From Alteromonas sp. BL110 (GTDB taxonomy: Bacteria > Pseudomonadota > Gammaproteobacteria > Enterobacterales > Alteromonadaceae), in the NCBI RefSeq assembly GCF_003443615.1, contig NZ_CP031967.1, positions 434,001 to 498,000 of the forward strand: a stretch of 64,000 bases of DNA. Direction: 5' to 3'. This document shows positions 19,830 through 29,835 of this stretch, piece after piece; position 1 is the first letter of the stretch; every line of letters starts with the position of its first letter. Made by a program: the position numbers and the translations under genes. Under the pieces are notes generated by a model. That model had not been told where the DNA came from, did not search any database, and worked only from the letters and a program-made list of their open reading frames with translations.

Positions 19830-22706
19830 ATGTATCCAAGCTTTGATTCAATTATAGAAACCCTTGAAACGGGGAAGATGTACTCATTTCCAGGTGGTGT
19901 ACATCCTGACGACAAAAAATCACTTTCTAATACGTCGGCAATTAAAAAACCGTCGTTGCCTGAGTTATTAATAGTCCCACTGCGACAGCATATCGGTTCA
20001 GACGGTATATGCTGCGTAGAAGTTGGCGATACCGTGTTAAAAGGGCAAGTTCTTTCGCAAAGTTCCTCCCCTTTTTCGGTACCTGTACACGCGCCCACGT
20101 CTGGAGAAGTCGTCGCAATAGCGCCGCATGTTGTCGCGCATCCTAGTGGCTTGACAGAAATGTGTATTACGATACGCCCGGATGGTAAAGACACATGGTG
20201 CGACCTATCTCCAATTGCTAACTATGGCGATATAGATAAAAACAAGCTAATCGAAGCCATTTGCCAAGCAGGTATCTCAGGAATGGGGGGCGCAGGCTTC
20301 CCTACCCACATTAAAACCTCAACATCCAAACCCGTTGAGTTCCTCATTCTAAACGGCATTGAATGCGAACCTTATATCACATCTGATGATCGCCTGATGC
20401 GCGAACATGCCTGGCAAATACGCCAAGGTTTAGACATTCTGACTCACCTTATTGGACCTAAAGCAATTGTAGTCGCGGTTGAAGACAACAAGCCCGAAGC
20501 GTTTGAGGCACTTAATATTGCCTGTCAGGATAAGAAAGACTATCGCGTTGTTAGCGTTGAAACTAAATACCCTGCTGGCGGTGAAAAACAGCTTATTCAG
20601 GTACTGACTGGCCGAGAAGTACCAAGAAATGGTTTGCCCGCCGATGTAGGCGTGATGATGTTTAACGTGGGCACCTGCTATGCCATTGCAGACGCTATTT
20701 TGCATGGTAAGCCGCTTATAGAGCGTATTGTTACTGTAACTGGTGAAGCAGTTAAATCCCCTAGTAACTTCAGAGCACTGTTGGGTACGCCCGTCTCTCA
20801 TCTATTAGATGAATCAAACTACAATCCGAAAAAACAGAGAGCGCCCAAAGTGATTATGGGTGGGCCTATGATGGGCTTTACATTGTCAGACGCTACTATA
20901 CCTGTAGTTAAAACCACAAACTGTTTACTGGTTCCGGCCAAAAAAGAGCTCGTAGATGATAATGCAGAGCGCCCATGCATTCGCTGTAGCGCGTGCGCCG
21001 ATGCTTGCCCTGCTTCACTGCTTCCCCAACAAATCTTTTGGCACGCCAAAGCAAAAGAATACGAAAAAGCCGAAGAATACGACCTTTTCGACTGTATAGA
21101 ATGCGGCGCGTGCGCATACGTCTGCCCCAGCGAGATCCCTCTGGTGCATTATTATCGCCAAGCTAAATCTGAAATACGCATCCAGCGCGATGAAAAGAAT
21201 AAGGCAGAAAAGGCAAAGCAGCGATTTGAAGCACGTAAAGAGCGCTTAGAGCGAGAAAAACTTGAGCGTGAAGCTAAGCATAGAAAAGCAAAAGAGGCGC
21301 GTTTAGCCGCAAATAAAGCCAAAGAACAAAATGCTGCAGCGGTGGATAATGTAAATAGCGCGGTTGATGCTGGTGCAAGTGAGGCGAAAGATAAAGTAGC
21401 GGCGGCATTAGCTCGCGCGAAAGCGAAAAAAGCGGCAATGCAAGCCAAGGCTAAGGACGAAAGTACACCAGTAAACGCTGACGAATCAAACTCAGTGGCA
21501 GAGGATAAAAAAGCCCAAGTAGCCGCTGCCATTGCCAGAGCAAAAGCCAAAAAAGCAGCCCAAACTCAAGGTTCAGATGAAGCCAGGAACGCCACTGAGC
21601 CTGCAGCTCTGGCATCATCACCAGTAGATGATAAAAAGGCCAAAGTAGCCGCAGCTATCGCCAGAGCGAAAGCGAAAAAAGCAGCTCAAGGTGGCCAGCA
21701 TTCAGATGCGTCAACAGAAAACCAAGCGGGTTCTCAAGACGAAAAAATTGCTGGAATTTTAAATACTGAGCCCTCAAATACTGAACCTTCAAAGACTGAA
21801 ACTAACTCAGACCTATCAGTTGAGGAACAGAAAAAAGCGCGAATTGCAGCGGCAGTTGCTAAAGCAAAAGCGCAAAAAGCCGCTAAAAATAACGCAAGCG
21901 GGCAATCTGAGCAGACTACGCCCAGTAAACTAGGCGAGCAACAAGACAATCAGTCTAAAGAACACCTAGGTGAAATGGATGCTAAAGATGAAAAGCAGGC
22001 TAGGATAGCTGCTGCCGTTGCTAAAGCTAAAGCCAAAAAGGCAATGTCGCAAAAAGTAGAAGCATCTAGCCCTGTTGGTGAAGCTGACACAGATAGCCAA
22101 GACGTTAACTTGCCAAAAGACGCAAATCCTCAAAGCACCAATGGCCAAGATAATAGTGCTCAGAATAACAAGGCTCTAGATTCATCTAGCAACTTGAGCG
22201 AAGCGGAACAGAAAAAAGCCCGCATTGCTGCCGCCGTGGCGAAAGCAAAAGCCAAAAAAGCGGCTAAACAGGAAGGTAATTTAGAAGATAATATAAAAGG
22301 CGAGCAAGTAGATGCTAACAATAGTGACCTCAGCATAGAGGCTGCTCCAACGCAAAAAGCGCAGGATGTATCCAACACGCCCAATGAGAATACTAACGAC
22401 GCCCCATCTACAAGTGAAGCTGACGAGAAAAAAGCGCGCATAGCTGCCGCCGTTGCAAAGGCCAAAGCAAAGAAACTTGCTCAAAGAGGTAATGACGATT
22501 TAGTAGCCTCACAAGATACTGCTGAACAAGAAAGCCACAAGGAATATGAGCAGAGCGAATCGCCTAATGAAGCAGAACAAGTAACAAGCGTGCAAGCAAC
22601 TTCTCAACCCACTGCCCAAGATGAAAAGAAAGCGCGTATAGCAGCAGCCATTGCAAAAGCAAAAGCGAAAAAAGCGGCGGCTGAACAAGAGAAAGAATCA
22701 GAATGA
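19830..22706 (+). CDS. rsxC: Rnf/Rsx complex subunit C with an expanded repetitive tail
   Basis: RnfC binds NADH and FMN and carries two 4Fe-4S clusters. The core (residues 1 to about 450) shows the glycine-rich [10 protein letters not shown] and the cluster motifs [12 protein letters not shown] and [12 protein letters not shown]. The remaining ~500 residues are a highly charged tail holding eight copies of a [22 protein letters not shown] helix separated by acidic, serine/asparagine-rich linkers. E. coli RsxC has a shorter tail of the same type, so the total of about 958 residues is long for the family. The ATG at 19830 is used in preference to the GTG directly before it. Confidence 0.95.
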   Translation: MYPSFDSIIETLETGKMYSFPGGVHPDDKKSLSNTSAIKKPSLPELLIVPLRQHIGSDGICCVEVGDTVLKGQVLSQSSSPFSVPVHAPTSGEVVAIAPHVVAHPSGLTEMCITIRPDGKDTWCDLSPIANYGDIDKNKLIEAICQAGISGMGGAGFPTHIKTSTSKPVEFLILNGIECEPYITSDDRLMREHAWQIRQGLDILTHLIGPKAIVVAVEDNKPEAFEALNIACQDKKDYRVVSVETKYPAGGEKQLIQVLTGREVPRNGLPADVGVMMFNVGTCYAIADAILHGKPLIERIVTVTGEAVKSPSNFRALLGTPVSHLLDESNYNPKKQRAPKVIMGGPMMGFTLSDATIPVVKTTNCLLVPAKKELVDDNAERPCIRCSACADACPASLLPQQIFWHAKAKEYEKAEEYDLFDCIECGACAYVCPSEIPLVHYYRQAKSEIRIQRDEKNKAEKAKQRFEARKERLEREKLEREAKHRKAKEARLAANKAKEQNAAAVDNVNSAVDAGASEAKDKVAAALARAKAKKAAMQAKAKDESTPVNADESNSVAEDKKAQVAAAIARAKAKKAAQTQGSDEARNATEPAALASSPVDDKKAKVAAAIARAKAKKAAQGGQHSDASTENQAGSQDEKIAGILNTEPSNTEPSKTETNSDLSVEEQKKARIAAAVAKAKAQKAAKNNASGQSEQTTPSKLGEQQDNQSKEHLGEMDAKDEKQARIAAAVAKAKAKKAMSQKVEASSPVGEADTDSQDVNLPKDANPQSTNGQDNSAQNNKALDSSSNLSEAEQKKARIAAAVAKAKAKKAAKQEGNLEDNIKGEQVDANNSDLSIEAAPTQKAQDVSNTPNENTNDAPSTSEADEKKARIAAAVAKAKAKKLAQRGNDDLVASQDTAEQESHKEYEQSESPNEAEQVTSVQATSQPTAQDEKKARIAAAIAKAKAKKAAAEQEKESE
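21391..22680 (+). repeat. Eight degenerate repeats encoding the RsxC alanine/lysine tail
   Basis: Units begin near 21391, 21508, 21640, 21832, 21991, 22216, 22429 and 22627. Each encodes about 18 residues of the form K-(V/I)AAA(I/V)A(R/K)AKAKKAA. Linkers vary between about 20 and 55 codons. The repeats are conserved as protein more than as DNA, since synonymous codons differ between units. Confidence 0.85.
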
Positions 22707-23788
22707 AGTTAAGTTTATCGAGTTCACCACACCAACGGGTTAAACGCGATACCGGACAGGTCATGCGCATGGTCGTTTACGCCATGATCCCAGGCATGAT
22801 AGCCCAATCTATTTTTTTTGGTTGGGGCATGCTTATTCAAGCGGTTATTGCGGTAGTAAGTGCACTGGTTATTGAAGGGATTATTTTATTTTTAAGAAAG
22901 CGCCCTATCGAACGCACGCTTACTGATTACAGCGCGGTTTTAACAGGCTTATTAATCGCTATTAGTATTCCACCTACTCTGCCGTGGTGGATGACGGTCA
23001 TTGGAGTATTTTTTGCGATCGCGGTTGCTAAACAAGTCTATGGCGGACTTGGCTTCAATATTTTTAACCCCGCTATGATAGCCTACGTGGTTTTACTTAT
23101 TTCATTCCCGGCAGCCATGAGCCTATGGCTCCCTCCTACAACCCATGCTGGTGTTACGCCAAGCTTCTTTGACTCGCTATCATTGATATTTACAGGCTTT
23201 ACTACCAGCGGCTACGATGTTACTCAGCTTAAAACTATTGCCGATGGTGTAACCATGGCTACACCGCTAGACACGTTAAAAACTGACTTAACGCAAGGTG
23301 TTACTTATTCAGAGTCTTTAGCTAAACCGATTTTCGATGGCGGTATATTCGACGCTGCTGGTGCAGGATGGGGGATGGTGAGCCTAGCCTATTTACTTGG
23401 CGGTCTTTACCTATGGAAAACCCGTGTTATTAGCTGGCACATCCCAGGTGGCATGCTGCTAAGCGTATTAGTTTGTGCATCACTGCTTCATTTAGTTAAC
23501 GCCGATTATTATGCTTCACCACTATTCCACCTATTCAATGGGGCAGTAATGGTAGGCGCTTTCTTTATCGCAACCGATCCGGTTTCAGCGTCAACGACCC
23601 CAAAAGGCCGAATTATATTTGGGGCTGCGATTGGTTTTTGGGTAATTATAATACGCACGTTTGGTGGTTACCCCGATGCGGTAGCGTTTGCGGTGATCAT
23701 TATGAATATGGCGGTACCGCTTATTGACTATTACACCCGCCCCCGTGTTTACGGTAAAAATGTGGGCAAAGGCCGAGGTAAGCAGTAA
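22703..23788 (+). CDS. rsxD: Rnf/Rsx complex subunit D, flavinylated membrane protein
   Basis: The protein has 361 residues and about nine to ten membrane segments. The sequence [10 protein letters not shown] (181-190) places Thr187 at the position where FMN is covalently attached in Vibrio RnfD. It overlaps rsxC by 4 bases and rsxG by one base, indicating translational coupling. RnfD pairs with RnfG in the membrane part of the complex. Confidence 0.95.
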   Translation: MKLSLSSSPHQRVKRDTGQVMRMVVYAMIPGMIAQSIFFGWGMLIQAVIAVVSALVIEGIILFLRKRPIERTLTDYSAVLTGLLIAISIPPTLPWWMTVIGVFFAIAVAKQVYGGLGFNIFNPAMIAYVVLLISFPAAMSLWLPPTTHAGVTPSFFDSLSLIFTGFTTSGYDVTQLKTIADGVTMATPLDTLKTDLTQGVTYSESLAKPIFDGGIFDAAGAGWGMVSLAYLLGGLYLWKTRVISWHIPGGMLLSVLVCASLLHLVNADYYASPLFHLFNGAVMVGAFFIATDPVSASTTPKGRIIFGAAIGFWVIIIRTFGGYPDAVAFAVIIMNMAVPLIDYYTRPRVYGKNVGKGRGKQ

Positions 23789-24642
23789 TGATGAAAGAAA
23801 GCTTGGCCAAAAACGGCCTTATGTTAGGCGCGTTTGCTGTTGTTACCACAGCGTTGATAGCGTTAACCTTTTTCGGCACTCAAGACAAAATTGAGCAACA
23901 AAAGCAGCAAAAGCTTCTAAGCGTACTTAATGAAGTTGTGCCCAGTGAATTCCACGACAATGCCCTTTACGCCAACTGCACAGAAGTCGAAGCCCCCGAA
24001 CTGGGCATAAAAAAAGCCCATAAGGTATACCGTGCCACGCTAAACGGCGAACCTAGCGCGCTCGTGCTGGAAGCCACCGCTCCAGATGGTTATAGCGGTG
24101 ATATAGATATTGTTGTCGGTGTAAAAGTAGAGCTACATACTGGCAACCATAAACAACAGAGTATGCAAAACGACGCCCGTAGCGGTGAGGGTGAAAACCT
24201 CAATACCTCTGCACTACCGCTTACCGATATGGCAAAGCTCGACGCAAGTTCTCCCGAAATGAATACGCCTGAAATAAAAGCGACCAATATGAGAGTGCTT
24301 GGCGTACGCGTAATCGAACATAAAGAAACCCCTGGGCTTGGTGATAAAATAGAGCTTGCAGTAAGCAATTGGATCACAACCTTCAGCGGCAAGTCTTTCT
24401 CACCAGATAATTTAGCTCCATGGCAGGTCAAAAAAGATGGTGGCGAATTTGACCAATTCACAGGTGCTACTATAACGCCAAGAGCGGTAGTCACAGCCGT
24501 ACGTGAGGCTTTACTTTACGCTCAGGCTAACCAAAATGCGCTATTCACCGCCCCTAACACCTGTGCAACAACAGATTCGGTTGAAACAATAGATGCCGTT
24601 AACGTGGATGAAACGCAACCTCATAGTGTAGAGGAGTTATAA
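23788..24642 (+). CDS. rsxG: Rnf/Rsx complex subunit G, FMN-binding, with an internal insertion
   Basis: One N-terminal membrane segment precedes a periplasmic FMN-binding domain; TGATIT at 225-230 carries the flavinylated threonine, and ETPGLGDKI at 180-188 is conserved. At 284 residues it is about 70-80 longer than E. coli RsxG. The excess lies mainly at residues 115-165, a polar, low-complexity stretch between the DGYSGDI and LGVRVIEH blocks, plus a short C-terminal extension. The reading frame continues cleanly through it. Confidence 0.93.
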   Translation: MMKESLAKNGLMLGAFAVVTTALIALTFFGTQDKIEQQKQQKLLSVLNEVVPSEFHDNALYANCTEVEAPELGIKKAHKVYRATLNGEPSALVLEATAPDGYSGDIDIVVGVKVELHTGNHKQQSMQNDARSGEGENLNTSALPLTDMAKLDASSPEMNTPEIKATNMRVLGVRVIEHKETPGLGDKIELAVSNWITTFSGKSFSPDNLAPWQVKKDGGEFDQFTGATITPRAVVTAVREALLYAQANQNALFTAPNTCATTDSVETIDAVNVDETQPHSVEEL

Positions 24643-24643
24643 C

Positions 24644-25336
24644 ATGACTGACTTTCACGATCTGTCTTTGCAAGGGCTTTGGAAGAACAACCCAGCGTTA
24701 GTGCAGCTGTTAGGATTGTGTCCCTTACTAGCTGTTACTGCTACCTTCATTAATGGTTTAGGGCTAGGTCTCGCTACCATGTTGGTGCTAATTGGCAGTA
24801 ACGTTACCGTTTCACTCGTTCGAAATGTGGTGAGAAACGAAGTTCGTATTCCTGTTTTCGTTATGATTATTGCAGCATTTGTTACCATTGTTCAGCTTCT
24901 AATGAATGCCTACACCTACGACCTTTATTTAGCGTTAGGTATTTTCATTCCACTGATTGTAACTAACTGCGCCATTATAGGTCGCGCTGAGGCCTTTGCG
25001 TCGAAAAACGGGCCCCTTGCGTCCGCATACGATGGGCTTATGATGGGCTTAGGTTTTACTGCTGTATTAGTTGTACTAGGCGGCATGCGAGAAATATTGG
25101 GTGCGGGTACGTTATTAGCGGGTGCAGATAGGCTATTCGGACCCATTGCTGCGAACTGGACTATTACACTGTTCAACACAGAAAACCCATTCTTACTTGC
25201 CATATTACCGCCGGGTGCGTTTTTAGGAATGGGACTTCTTATTGCTATTAAAAACAGCGTAGATGCCAAGTTAGCAGCTAAGCAAACATCGCCTGCGGTG
25301 AAAGCTGAGCGCGTGCGCGTCACTGCAGAGAGTTAA
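24644..25336 (+). CDS. rsxE: Rnf/Rsx complex subunit E
   Basis: This 230-residue membrane protein is homologous to RnfA ([20 protein letters not shown] holds the conserved LGLCP cysteine). With RnfA it forms the inverted pair binding the membrane-embedded 2Fe-2S cluster. It starts one base after rsxG and ends the operon proper; nth follows after about 120 bases. Confidence 0.95.
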   Translation: MTDFHDLSLQGLWKNNPALVQLLGLCPLLAVTATFINGLGLGLATMLVLIGSNVTVSLVRNVVRNEVRIPVFVMIIAAFVTIVQLLMNAYTYDLYLALGIFIPLIVTNCAIIGRAEAFASKNGPLASAYDGLMMGLGFTAVLVVLGGMREILGAGTLLAGADRLFGPIAANWTITLFNTENPFLLAILPPGAFLGMGLLIAIKNSVDAKLAAKQTSPAVKAERVRVTAES

Positions 25337-25458
25337 ATCATACTATATTTGTTAGCATGGCTTGACGGAGTAAGTGAAAACTTCAGCAAATGGCGCAAAC
25401 GTTTCCACTTAAAAAATTTACACCTTGTTTAGCGACCATATTAAAAAAGTATATAGAA

Positions 25459-26181
25459 ATGAATGATGTAGTTAAGCCGGCAAAGCCGCTTTCTAAGCAG
25501 GAAAAAGTAAAAGAAATAATGAGAATTTTGGATGACCTTTATCCAGAAATTCCTATTTTTTTAGATCATAAAGACCCATATACGTTACTCATTGCGGTTC
25601 TATTATCGGCACAATGTACTGACGAGCGCGTTAATCAGATTACGCCAAAGCTGTTCGCTCGCGCAGATAACCCCTACGACATGGTGTTAATGAGTATTGA
25701 AGAAATACAAGATATTATCCGCCCTTGTGGATTATCGCCTATGAAGTCAAAAGGCATTTGGCATTTGTCCGATATGATCATCAAACAACACAATGGTGAA
25801 GTTCCAGCAAACTTTGAAGCGCTGGAGGCCATGCCTGCTGTAGGCCACAAAACAGCCGCGGTGGTTATGTCTCAAGGCTTTGGTATTCCTGCGTTCCCGG
25901 TAGATACTCATATTCACCGCTTAATGTACCGCTGGGGGTTATCGAACGGAAAAAGCGTAGAGCAAACAGAGCGCGATGCAAAACGCCTGTTCCCTAAAGA
26001 AAGATGGAACGACCTCCATCTGCAGATTATCTTGTACGGCAGAGAATACTGCCCTGCCCGCGGTTTTGATTTAAATAAGTGTACTATTACCCGTGAATTC
26101 GGCAGAAAGAGTTTTATCAACGAAGTGCTGAAAGAACAAGAGAAAAAGCAAAAATTGGCGCTTAAGAAAAAGCGTAAATAG
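25459..26181 (+). CDS. nth: Endonuclease III-like DNA glycosylase lacking the usual Fe-S cysteine motif
   Basis: Endonuclease III removes oxidised pyrimidines and nicks abasic sites. The helix-hairpin-helix LEAMPAVGHKTA holds the catalytic Lys131 and VDTHIHR the catalytic Asp149. The C-terminal C-X6-C-X2-C-X5-C cluster motif of E. coli Nth is not present: only Cys198 and Cys208 remain in that region (YGREYCPARGFDLNKC). The sequence wording (IPIFLDHKDPYTLL, AQCTDERVNQITP) resembles, from memory, Bacteroidetes Nth proteins that lack the cluster. The ATG at 25459 gives 240 residues; an ATG at 25390 would add 23 unusual residues. Position after rsxE matches the E. coli rsx-nth order. Confidence 0.88.
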   Translation: MNDVVKPAKPLSKQEKVKEIMRILDDLYPEIPIFLDHKDPYTLLIAVLLSAQCTDERVNQITPKLFARADNPYDMVLMSIEEIQDIIRPCGLSPMKSKGIWHLSDMIIKQHNGEVPANFEALEAMPAVGHKTAAVVMSQGFGIPAFPVDTHIHRLMYRWGLSNGKSVEQTERDAKRLFPKERWNDLHLQIILYGREYCPARGFDLNKCTITREFGRKSFINEVLKEQEKKQKLALKKKRK

Positions 26182-26210
26182 AACTTAAGGCAAGCCTCTA
26201 AGGTTCAACC

Positions 26211-26230
26211 AAGGAGTCTATAGACTCCTT
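26211..26230. terminator. Palindromic terminator-like hairpin between nth and a convergent gene
   Basis: AAGGAGTC, TATA, GACTCCTT is a fully self-complementary 20-base hairpin followed by only GTT on the right strand. It lies between two convergent genes, so it may serve both, although the T tract is poor. Confidence 0.55.
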
Positions 26231-26249
26231 GTTCATGTATCAGATAACG

Positions 26250-27056
26250 CTAATCTTGAGGGCTAAATTGGCGAAAAGCATAAGCTCTTGATGAAGCCTC
26301 TGTTGCTATGACAATACCATTTCCCTCAACAATTGAGTTTTGATATTCAAAGGGAAATACACCATAAGCGAGAAGCCCTTCATATTCGAAATCTTCAAAG
26401 CAGGTCTCCGCCTTAATCGTAATATCGAAAAGTGACCTGATCCCGCTAATTGGCTCTACAGAGCCTGAGTATACGCAACCATTAGTATCTGAACCGCTGA
26501 TCATACCTTCGTTATCGATAGCAAACGAACGAGTATAAGCGCCAGCAGACCAAGAACTTGAATAATTGCCAGCAATATCGATAAGTGAAACATCCTCGGT
26601 AGCGCCCACCTTGTAGGCAGAGAAATCCAGGGTAAGATCCGATACTGTCGCTGAGCCTTCTAAACTGTCACCATTCGCTGTGAGCTGCATTGTGCCATGC
26701 TTAGTCATGCCTTCTCCTGGATACAGCATGGTATCATCAGAAGTAAAGGTATCTTCGCTTATGTCGCCGTGAGCAATAAGCGTGTCTCGCGAGGCCTGTG
26801 AAAATACAATAGTCTTACCCTCAGAGGAGACCGCAATAACAATCTCTTCTTGCCCATCTTCAACTGTTGAAGTTTGCCCAAACCATACGCCTAGTACTGA
26901 ATCTGGCCTTACTACACTGTCGTTATCATTTGAGCTACCGCCACATCCAACAAGCAAAAACGCACAAACCAATGAACCGAAATAAGTCTTATCGTTGATA
27001 ATGCGCAAGAAGTCTAATGTTCTATTTTTGAAATAAGTATAGAGAGGTATTTTCAT
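26250..27056 (-). CDS. Hypothetical lipoprotein
   Basis: The 268-residue product has a lipoprotein signal with lipobox LLVGC (Cys38) followed by GGSSNDND, a flexible linker typical of outer-membrane lipoproteins. The rest is predicted to be beta-rich and contains a few cysteines. I do not recognise the family. The stretch before the hydrophobic segment (about 28 residues) is long for a signal peptide, so the real start may be further in, although no internal ATG is available. Confidence 0.65.
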   Translation of the reverse strand: MKIPLYTYFKNRTLDFLRIINDKTYFGSLVCAFLLVGCGGSSNDNDSVVRPDSVLGVWFGQTSTVEDGQEEIVIAVSSEGKTIVFSQASRDTLIAHGDISEDTFTSDDTMLYPGEGMTKHGTMQLTANGDSLEGSATVSDLTLDFSAYKVGATEDVSLIDIAGNYSSSWSAGAYTRSFAIDNEGMISGSDTNGCVYSGSVEPISGIRSLFDITIKAETCFEDFEYEGLLAYGVFPFEYQNSIVEGNGIVIATEASSRAYAFRQFSPQD

Positions 27057-27252
27057 ATTTACTTTCCTTGTTATTTTTCCTTTTTAAAAGGTAACATTAT
27101 TTTTAACAACCAAGTAGACCTGCTTTGCGATTAACTTACTACTTCGGCTTGTGGTTTACCTCGAAAGCACACCTCAATTTGGCTATGATAAGCACGTCAT
27201 ATTTTTGCTCACGCAAATAAACAAAAATATAAAAATAATCCACGGAGAACAC

Positions 27253-28668
27253 ATGTCCCGATTGAATAACATCGCTAGGAATCTAGCATTTGGTGCACTA
27301 GTAAGTGCATGCAGTTTCGGTGTTTTTGCTGAAACTTCCCCCATTACTGACGAGCAAAAGAAAAATGCGGAAACGCTAATTCAAAAAGCGCTAAAAAGTG
27401 ACTTAGGCTATAGCATCGTAGAATCACTAACCACAGAGATAGGCCCACGACTAGGCGGTTCGGAAGCTGAAAAGCGAGCCAGAGACTGGGGCGTTAAGGT
27501 AGGAGAGCGCCTCGGATTTGATAAAGTGAGTATTGAAGAGTTTACCATGCCCTTCTGGGACAGGGGTCACTTACATATTTCACTTACTTCACCATACATG
27601 CAGCCCCTTTACGGCACAGCGCTAGGTGGCGCAGCGCCTTCAAAGAGCGAGATCAACGCTGACATTGTGTATTTCAGAGACATTCACGCGCTAACCGCAG
27701 TCAAAGACGGCGCGCTTAAAGGCAAAATTGCGTTTGTCGATGGCGATGCCATGGTAAAAAGCCAAACGGGTGCGGGCTATGGTCAAGCTAATCAGCGTCG
27801 ACGCATTGGTTGGCAACATGCGCAACGTGGTGGCGCTGAAGCTTTAGTTGTACGTTCGGTAGGTTCAGACTCTCATCGCTTCCCTCACTCAGGCATGATG
27901 AGTTCAGACGGAGATAACTGGGCAGACATCCCTGTTGTTGCTATTTCGAACCCCGACGCTGATCATTTACGACGCCTACACAATTTAGGAAAACCACTGT
28001 CGTTATCGCTCCACTCTGAGTCAAAGTGGAAAGGCGAAGTAAGCAGCGGCAACGTAATACTGGATTTAGTAGGCAGTGAAAAGCCTGAAGAGATTGTACT
28101 TATTGGTGGCCACTTAGATAGCTGGGATTTAGGCACCGGCGCTGTTGATGACGGCGCGGGCGTTGCTATCACCACAGCGGCAGCCGCATTAATTGCATCA
28201 CTGCCTGAACGCCCTAAACGCACCATTCGTGTAGTTATGTTTGGCGCTGAAGAAGTAGGCTTGTTAGGCGCATTTGCTTATGCAAAACAGCATGAAAAGA
28301 ACCTTGCTAACCACGTACTTGCTACAGAGTCTGATTTTGGCGCACAAACAATTTGGCAACTTGTTTCGAATGTGAATCCTAAAGCAACTGTACTGGTCGA
28401 TGAAATCGCAAAGATCCTATCACCTCTGGGTATAGTTCGTGGTGGCTCAGACGTTGCCGGTGGCGGTCCAGATATTATACCGCTAGCAGCGAAAGGCGTA
28501 CCTACTATCCGGTTAAATCAAAACGGACGAGATTATTTCGATCTTCATCACACGCCTGATGATACGTTAGATAAGATTAACCCTGATGAACTGGCGCAAA
28601 ACATCGCAGCTTATGCAGCGAGCATATACTTGTTAGCAGATTCAGACGTTAACTTAAAAGCGAAGTAG
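27253..28668 (+). CDS. Secreted M28-family peptidase (carboxypeptidase Q-like)
   Basis: From the ATG at 27253 (GGAG 8 bases upstream) the product has 471 residues with a signal peptide ending near GVFAE. A PA-like insert precedes the zinc-peptidase domain: GGHLDSWDLGTGAVDDGAG carries two ligands, GAEEVGLLG the catalytic glutamate pair, and HHTPDDTLDK the last histidine. The architecture resembles the plasma glutamate carboxypeptidase/carboxypeptidase Q group. An upstream in-frame start at 27151 lacks a ribosome site. This is the second secreted M28 enzyme in the window and is only distantly related to the first. Confidence 0.9.
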   Translation: MSRLNNIARNLAFGALVSACSFGVFAETSPITDEQKKNAETLIQKALKSDLGYSIVESLTTEIGPRLGGSEAEKRARDWGVKVGERLGFDKVSIEEFTMPFWDRGHLHISLTSPYMQPLYGTALGGAAPSKSEINADIVYFRDIHALTAVKDGALKGKIAFVDGDAMVKSQTGAGYGQANQRRRIGWQHAQRGGAEALVVRSVGSDSHRFPHSGMMSSDGDNWADIPVVAISNPDADHLRRLHNLGKPLSLSLHSESKWKGEVSSGNVILDLVGSEKPEEIVLIGGHLDSWDLGTGAVDDGAGVAITTAAAALIASLPERPKRTIRVVMFGAEEVGLLGAFAYAKQHEKNLANHVLATESDFGAQTIWQLVSNVNPKATVLVDEIAKILSPLGIVRGGSDVAGGGPDIIPLAAKGVPTIRLNQNGRDYFDLHHTPDDTLDKINPDELAQNIAAYAASIYLLADSDVNLKAK

Positions 28669-28929
28669 TAATCACAGATCATTTCTACATGAGCAACGGT
28701 CAGTACACACTTGTGCTGGCCAGTGCTTTACTTATCACCGCACATATACTCATTTAATTAGTTTTGACACGATTTAACGCCGTTATTCTCTTTTGGATTA
28801 CGGCAAGCTTATAAAGCGTTTAAAACTTGAATAATTATGAAGTGCGCATTTTATGGTAGATACTTTGTATAAGGCTTGCGGTTTTACATTAGCCAATGTG
28901 TATCCACTATTTGAAGCACTGAGCGATAA

Positions 28930-29109
28930 TTAGTTAGCTTGCATAAGCTGGGCAACAAATCGCTTCGCTTCTTGCCTTGATGATAACTCTACATGCTGAT
29001 AAGTATTCGCATGTTTAAAGGCAACGGACGTTTTGTTAATAGAGATATTTGAAATTAACGCACCTGGAATAGGGCTGTTAAACATAGAGATAGGGTTTTG
29101 ATATTGCAT
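28930..29109 (-). CDS. Possible small protein of 59 residues
   Basis: The frame starts MQYQNPISMFNSPIPGALIS and ends QLMQAN. It has a modest ribosome site (AGAAG about 9 bases before the ATG) and a balanced, non-repetitive composition with a charged helical C-terminal third (SSRQEAKRFVAQLMQ). It lies downstream of the cold-shock gene on the same strand, beyond that gene's terminator. No family is recognised; coding status rests on composition and position. Confidence 0.45.
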   Translation of the reverse strand: MQYQNPISMFNSPIPGALISNISINKTSVAFKHANTYQHVELSSRQEAKRFVAQLMQAN

Positions 29110-29171
29110 ATTAAATACTTCTTTATTGATATTGTTTGTTTTGAATTCCTCGCAGGTTGGGTTAAGAAATC

Positions 29172-29221
29172 TAAAAACGAAAATTAGGCTCGTTTTACGC
29201 CGCTTTGCGTGTAAAAGAGCC
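29172..29221 (-). terminator. Terminator of the cold-shock gene
   Basis: Read leftward, GGCTC-TTTTAC-ACGC pairs with GCGG-CGTAAAA-CGAGCC around an AAA loop (35-base hairpin at 29187-29221), followed by a T-rich tract. A further inverted repeat (CGGGTTAT / ATAACCCG) lies between it and the stop codon. Confidence 0.75.
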
Positions 29222-29276
29222 CATCTTTGCGGGTTATCTCAAATGGGAGAAATAACCCGAAACAAGCTTACAGATC

Positions 29277-29489
29277 TTAAAGAACTGATACGTTAGCAGC
29301 TTGTGGGCCTTTTTGGCCTTGTTCAACTTCAAAGCTAACCGCTTGACCTTCAGCAAGAGTCTTGAAGCCGTCAGAAGTGATTGAACGGAAGTGTACGAAT
29401 ACGTCTTTGCCACCAGCTTCAGGAGTAATGAAACCGAAACCTTTTTCTTCGTTAAACCACTTAACTGTACCGTTTACAGAATTAGACAT
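29277..29489 (-). CDS. CspA-family cold-shock protein
   Basis: This 70-residue OB-fold nucleic-acid chaperone carries the RNP1 motif KGFGFI and the RNP2 motif VFVHF and starts [14 protein letters not shown]. It melts RNA secondary structure. Long AT-rich DNA upstream (to about 29700), including a GGTGG/CCACC hairpin at 29520-29532 near the ribosome site, would fit the long structured leaders of cold-inducible csp mRNAs. Whether it is cold-induced or constitutive cannot be told from sequence. Confidence 0.95.
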   Translation of the reverse strand: MSNSVNGTVKWFNEEKGFGFITPEAGGKDVFVHFRSITSDGFKTLAEGQAVSFEVEQGQKGPQAANVSVL

Positions 29490-29835
29490 AATAATAACCT
29501 TTTAAAAAATTGATGTAATGGTGGAAGCCACCGAATAGCAATAGACATAACTAAGCTAGTAAAGCAGTTGTATATCTATCTAGAACTTCAACTTGAAGGT
29601 ATAAAGAAAGGTACAGCGCAGTATTAGGTAAAGCATAAAACATATCTAGAGCGAGCGAGACAATACAGATAATTTGTCAGGATGTCCAATTATTTCGGGA
29701 TTATTTTTTAAACACTGCAATCTTACCCCACTATTATGGCGACTATGGCGACCATGAATTTATATGTTTATACAAGTCGGATATTAGCCAGGTTAACCTT
29801 ATCCTTTTATAGAACTAGGTTTTAATAAGGCAAAC
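29490..29835. other. Probable long leader and promoter region of the cold-shock gene
   Basis: No gene is seen. Directly upstream of the csp start codon on the minus strand are an AAGG ribosome site and a small hairpin (29520-29532). The remainder is AT-rich and shows no recognised operator. Confidence 0.4.

Noticed and set aside
21152..22465. Several long antisense frames across the rsxC tail
   Set aside because: They are mirror images of the Ala/Lys repeat codons and show only Ala/Phe/Ser-rich shadow sequence.
28689..28757. Rightward 22-codon hydrophobic frame after the second M28 gene
   Set aside because: It looks like a membrane peptide, but there is no ribosome site and length alone is uninformative.
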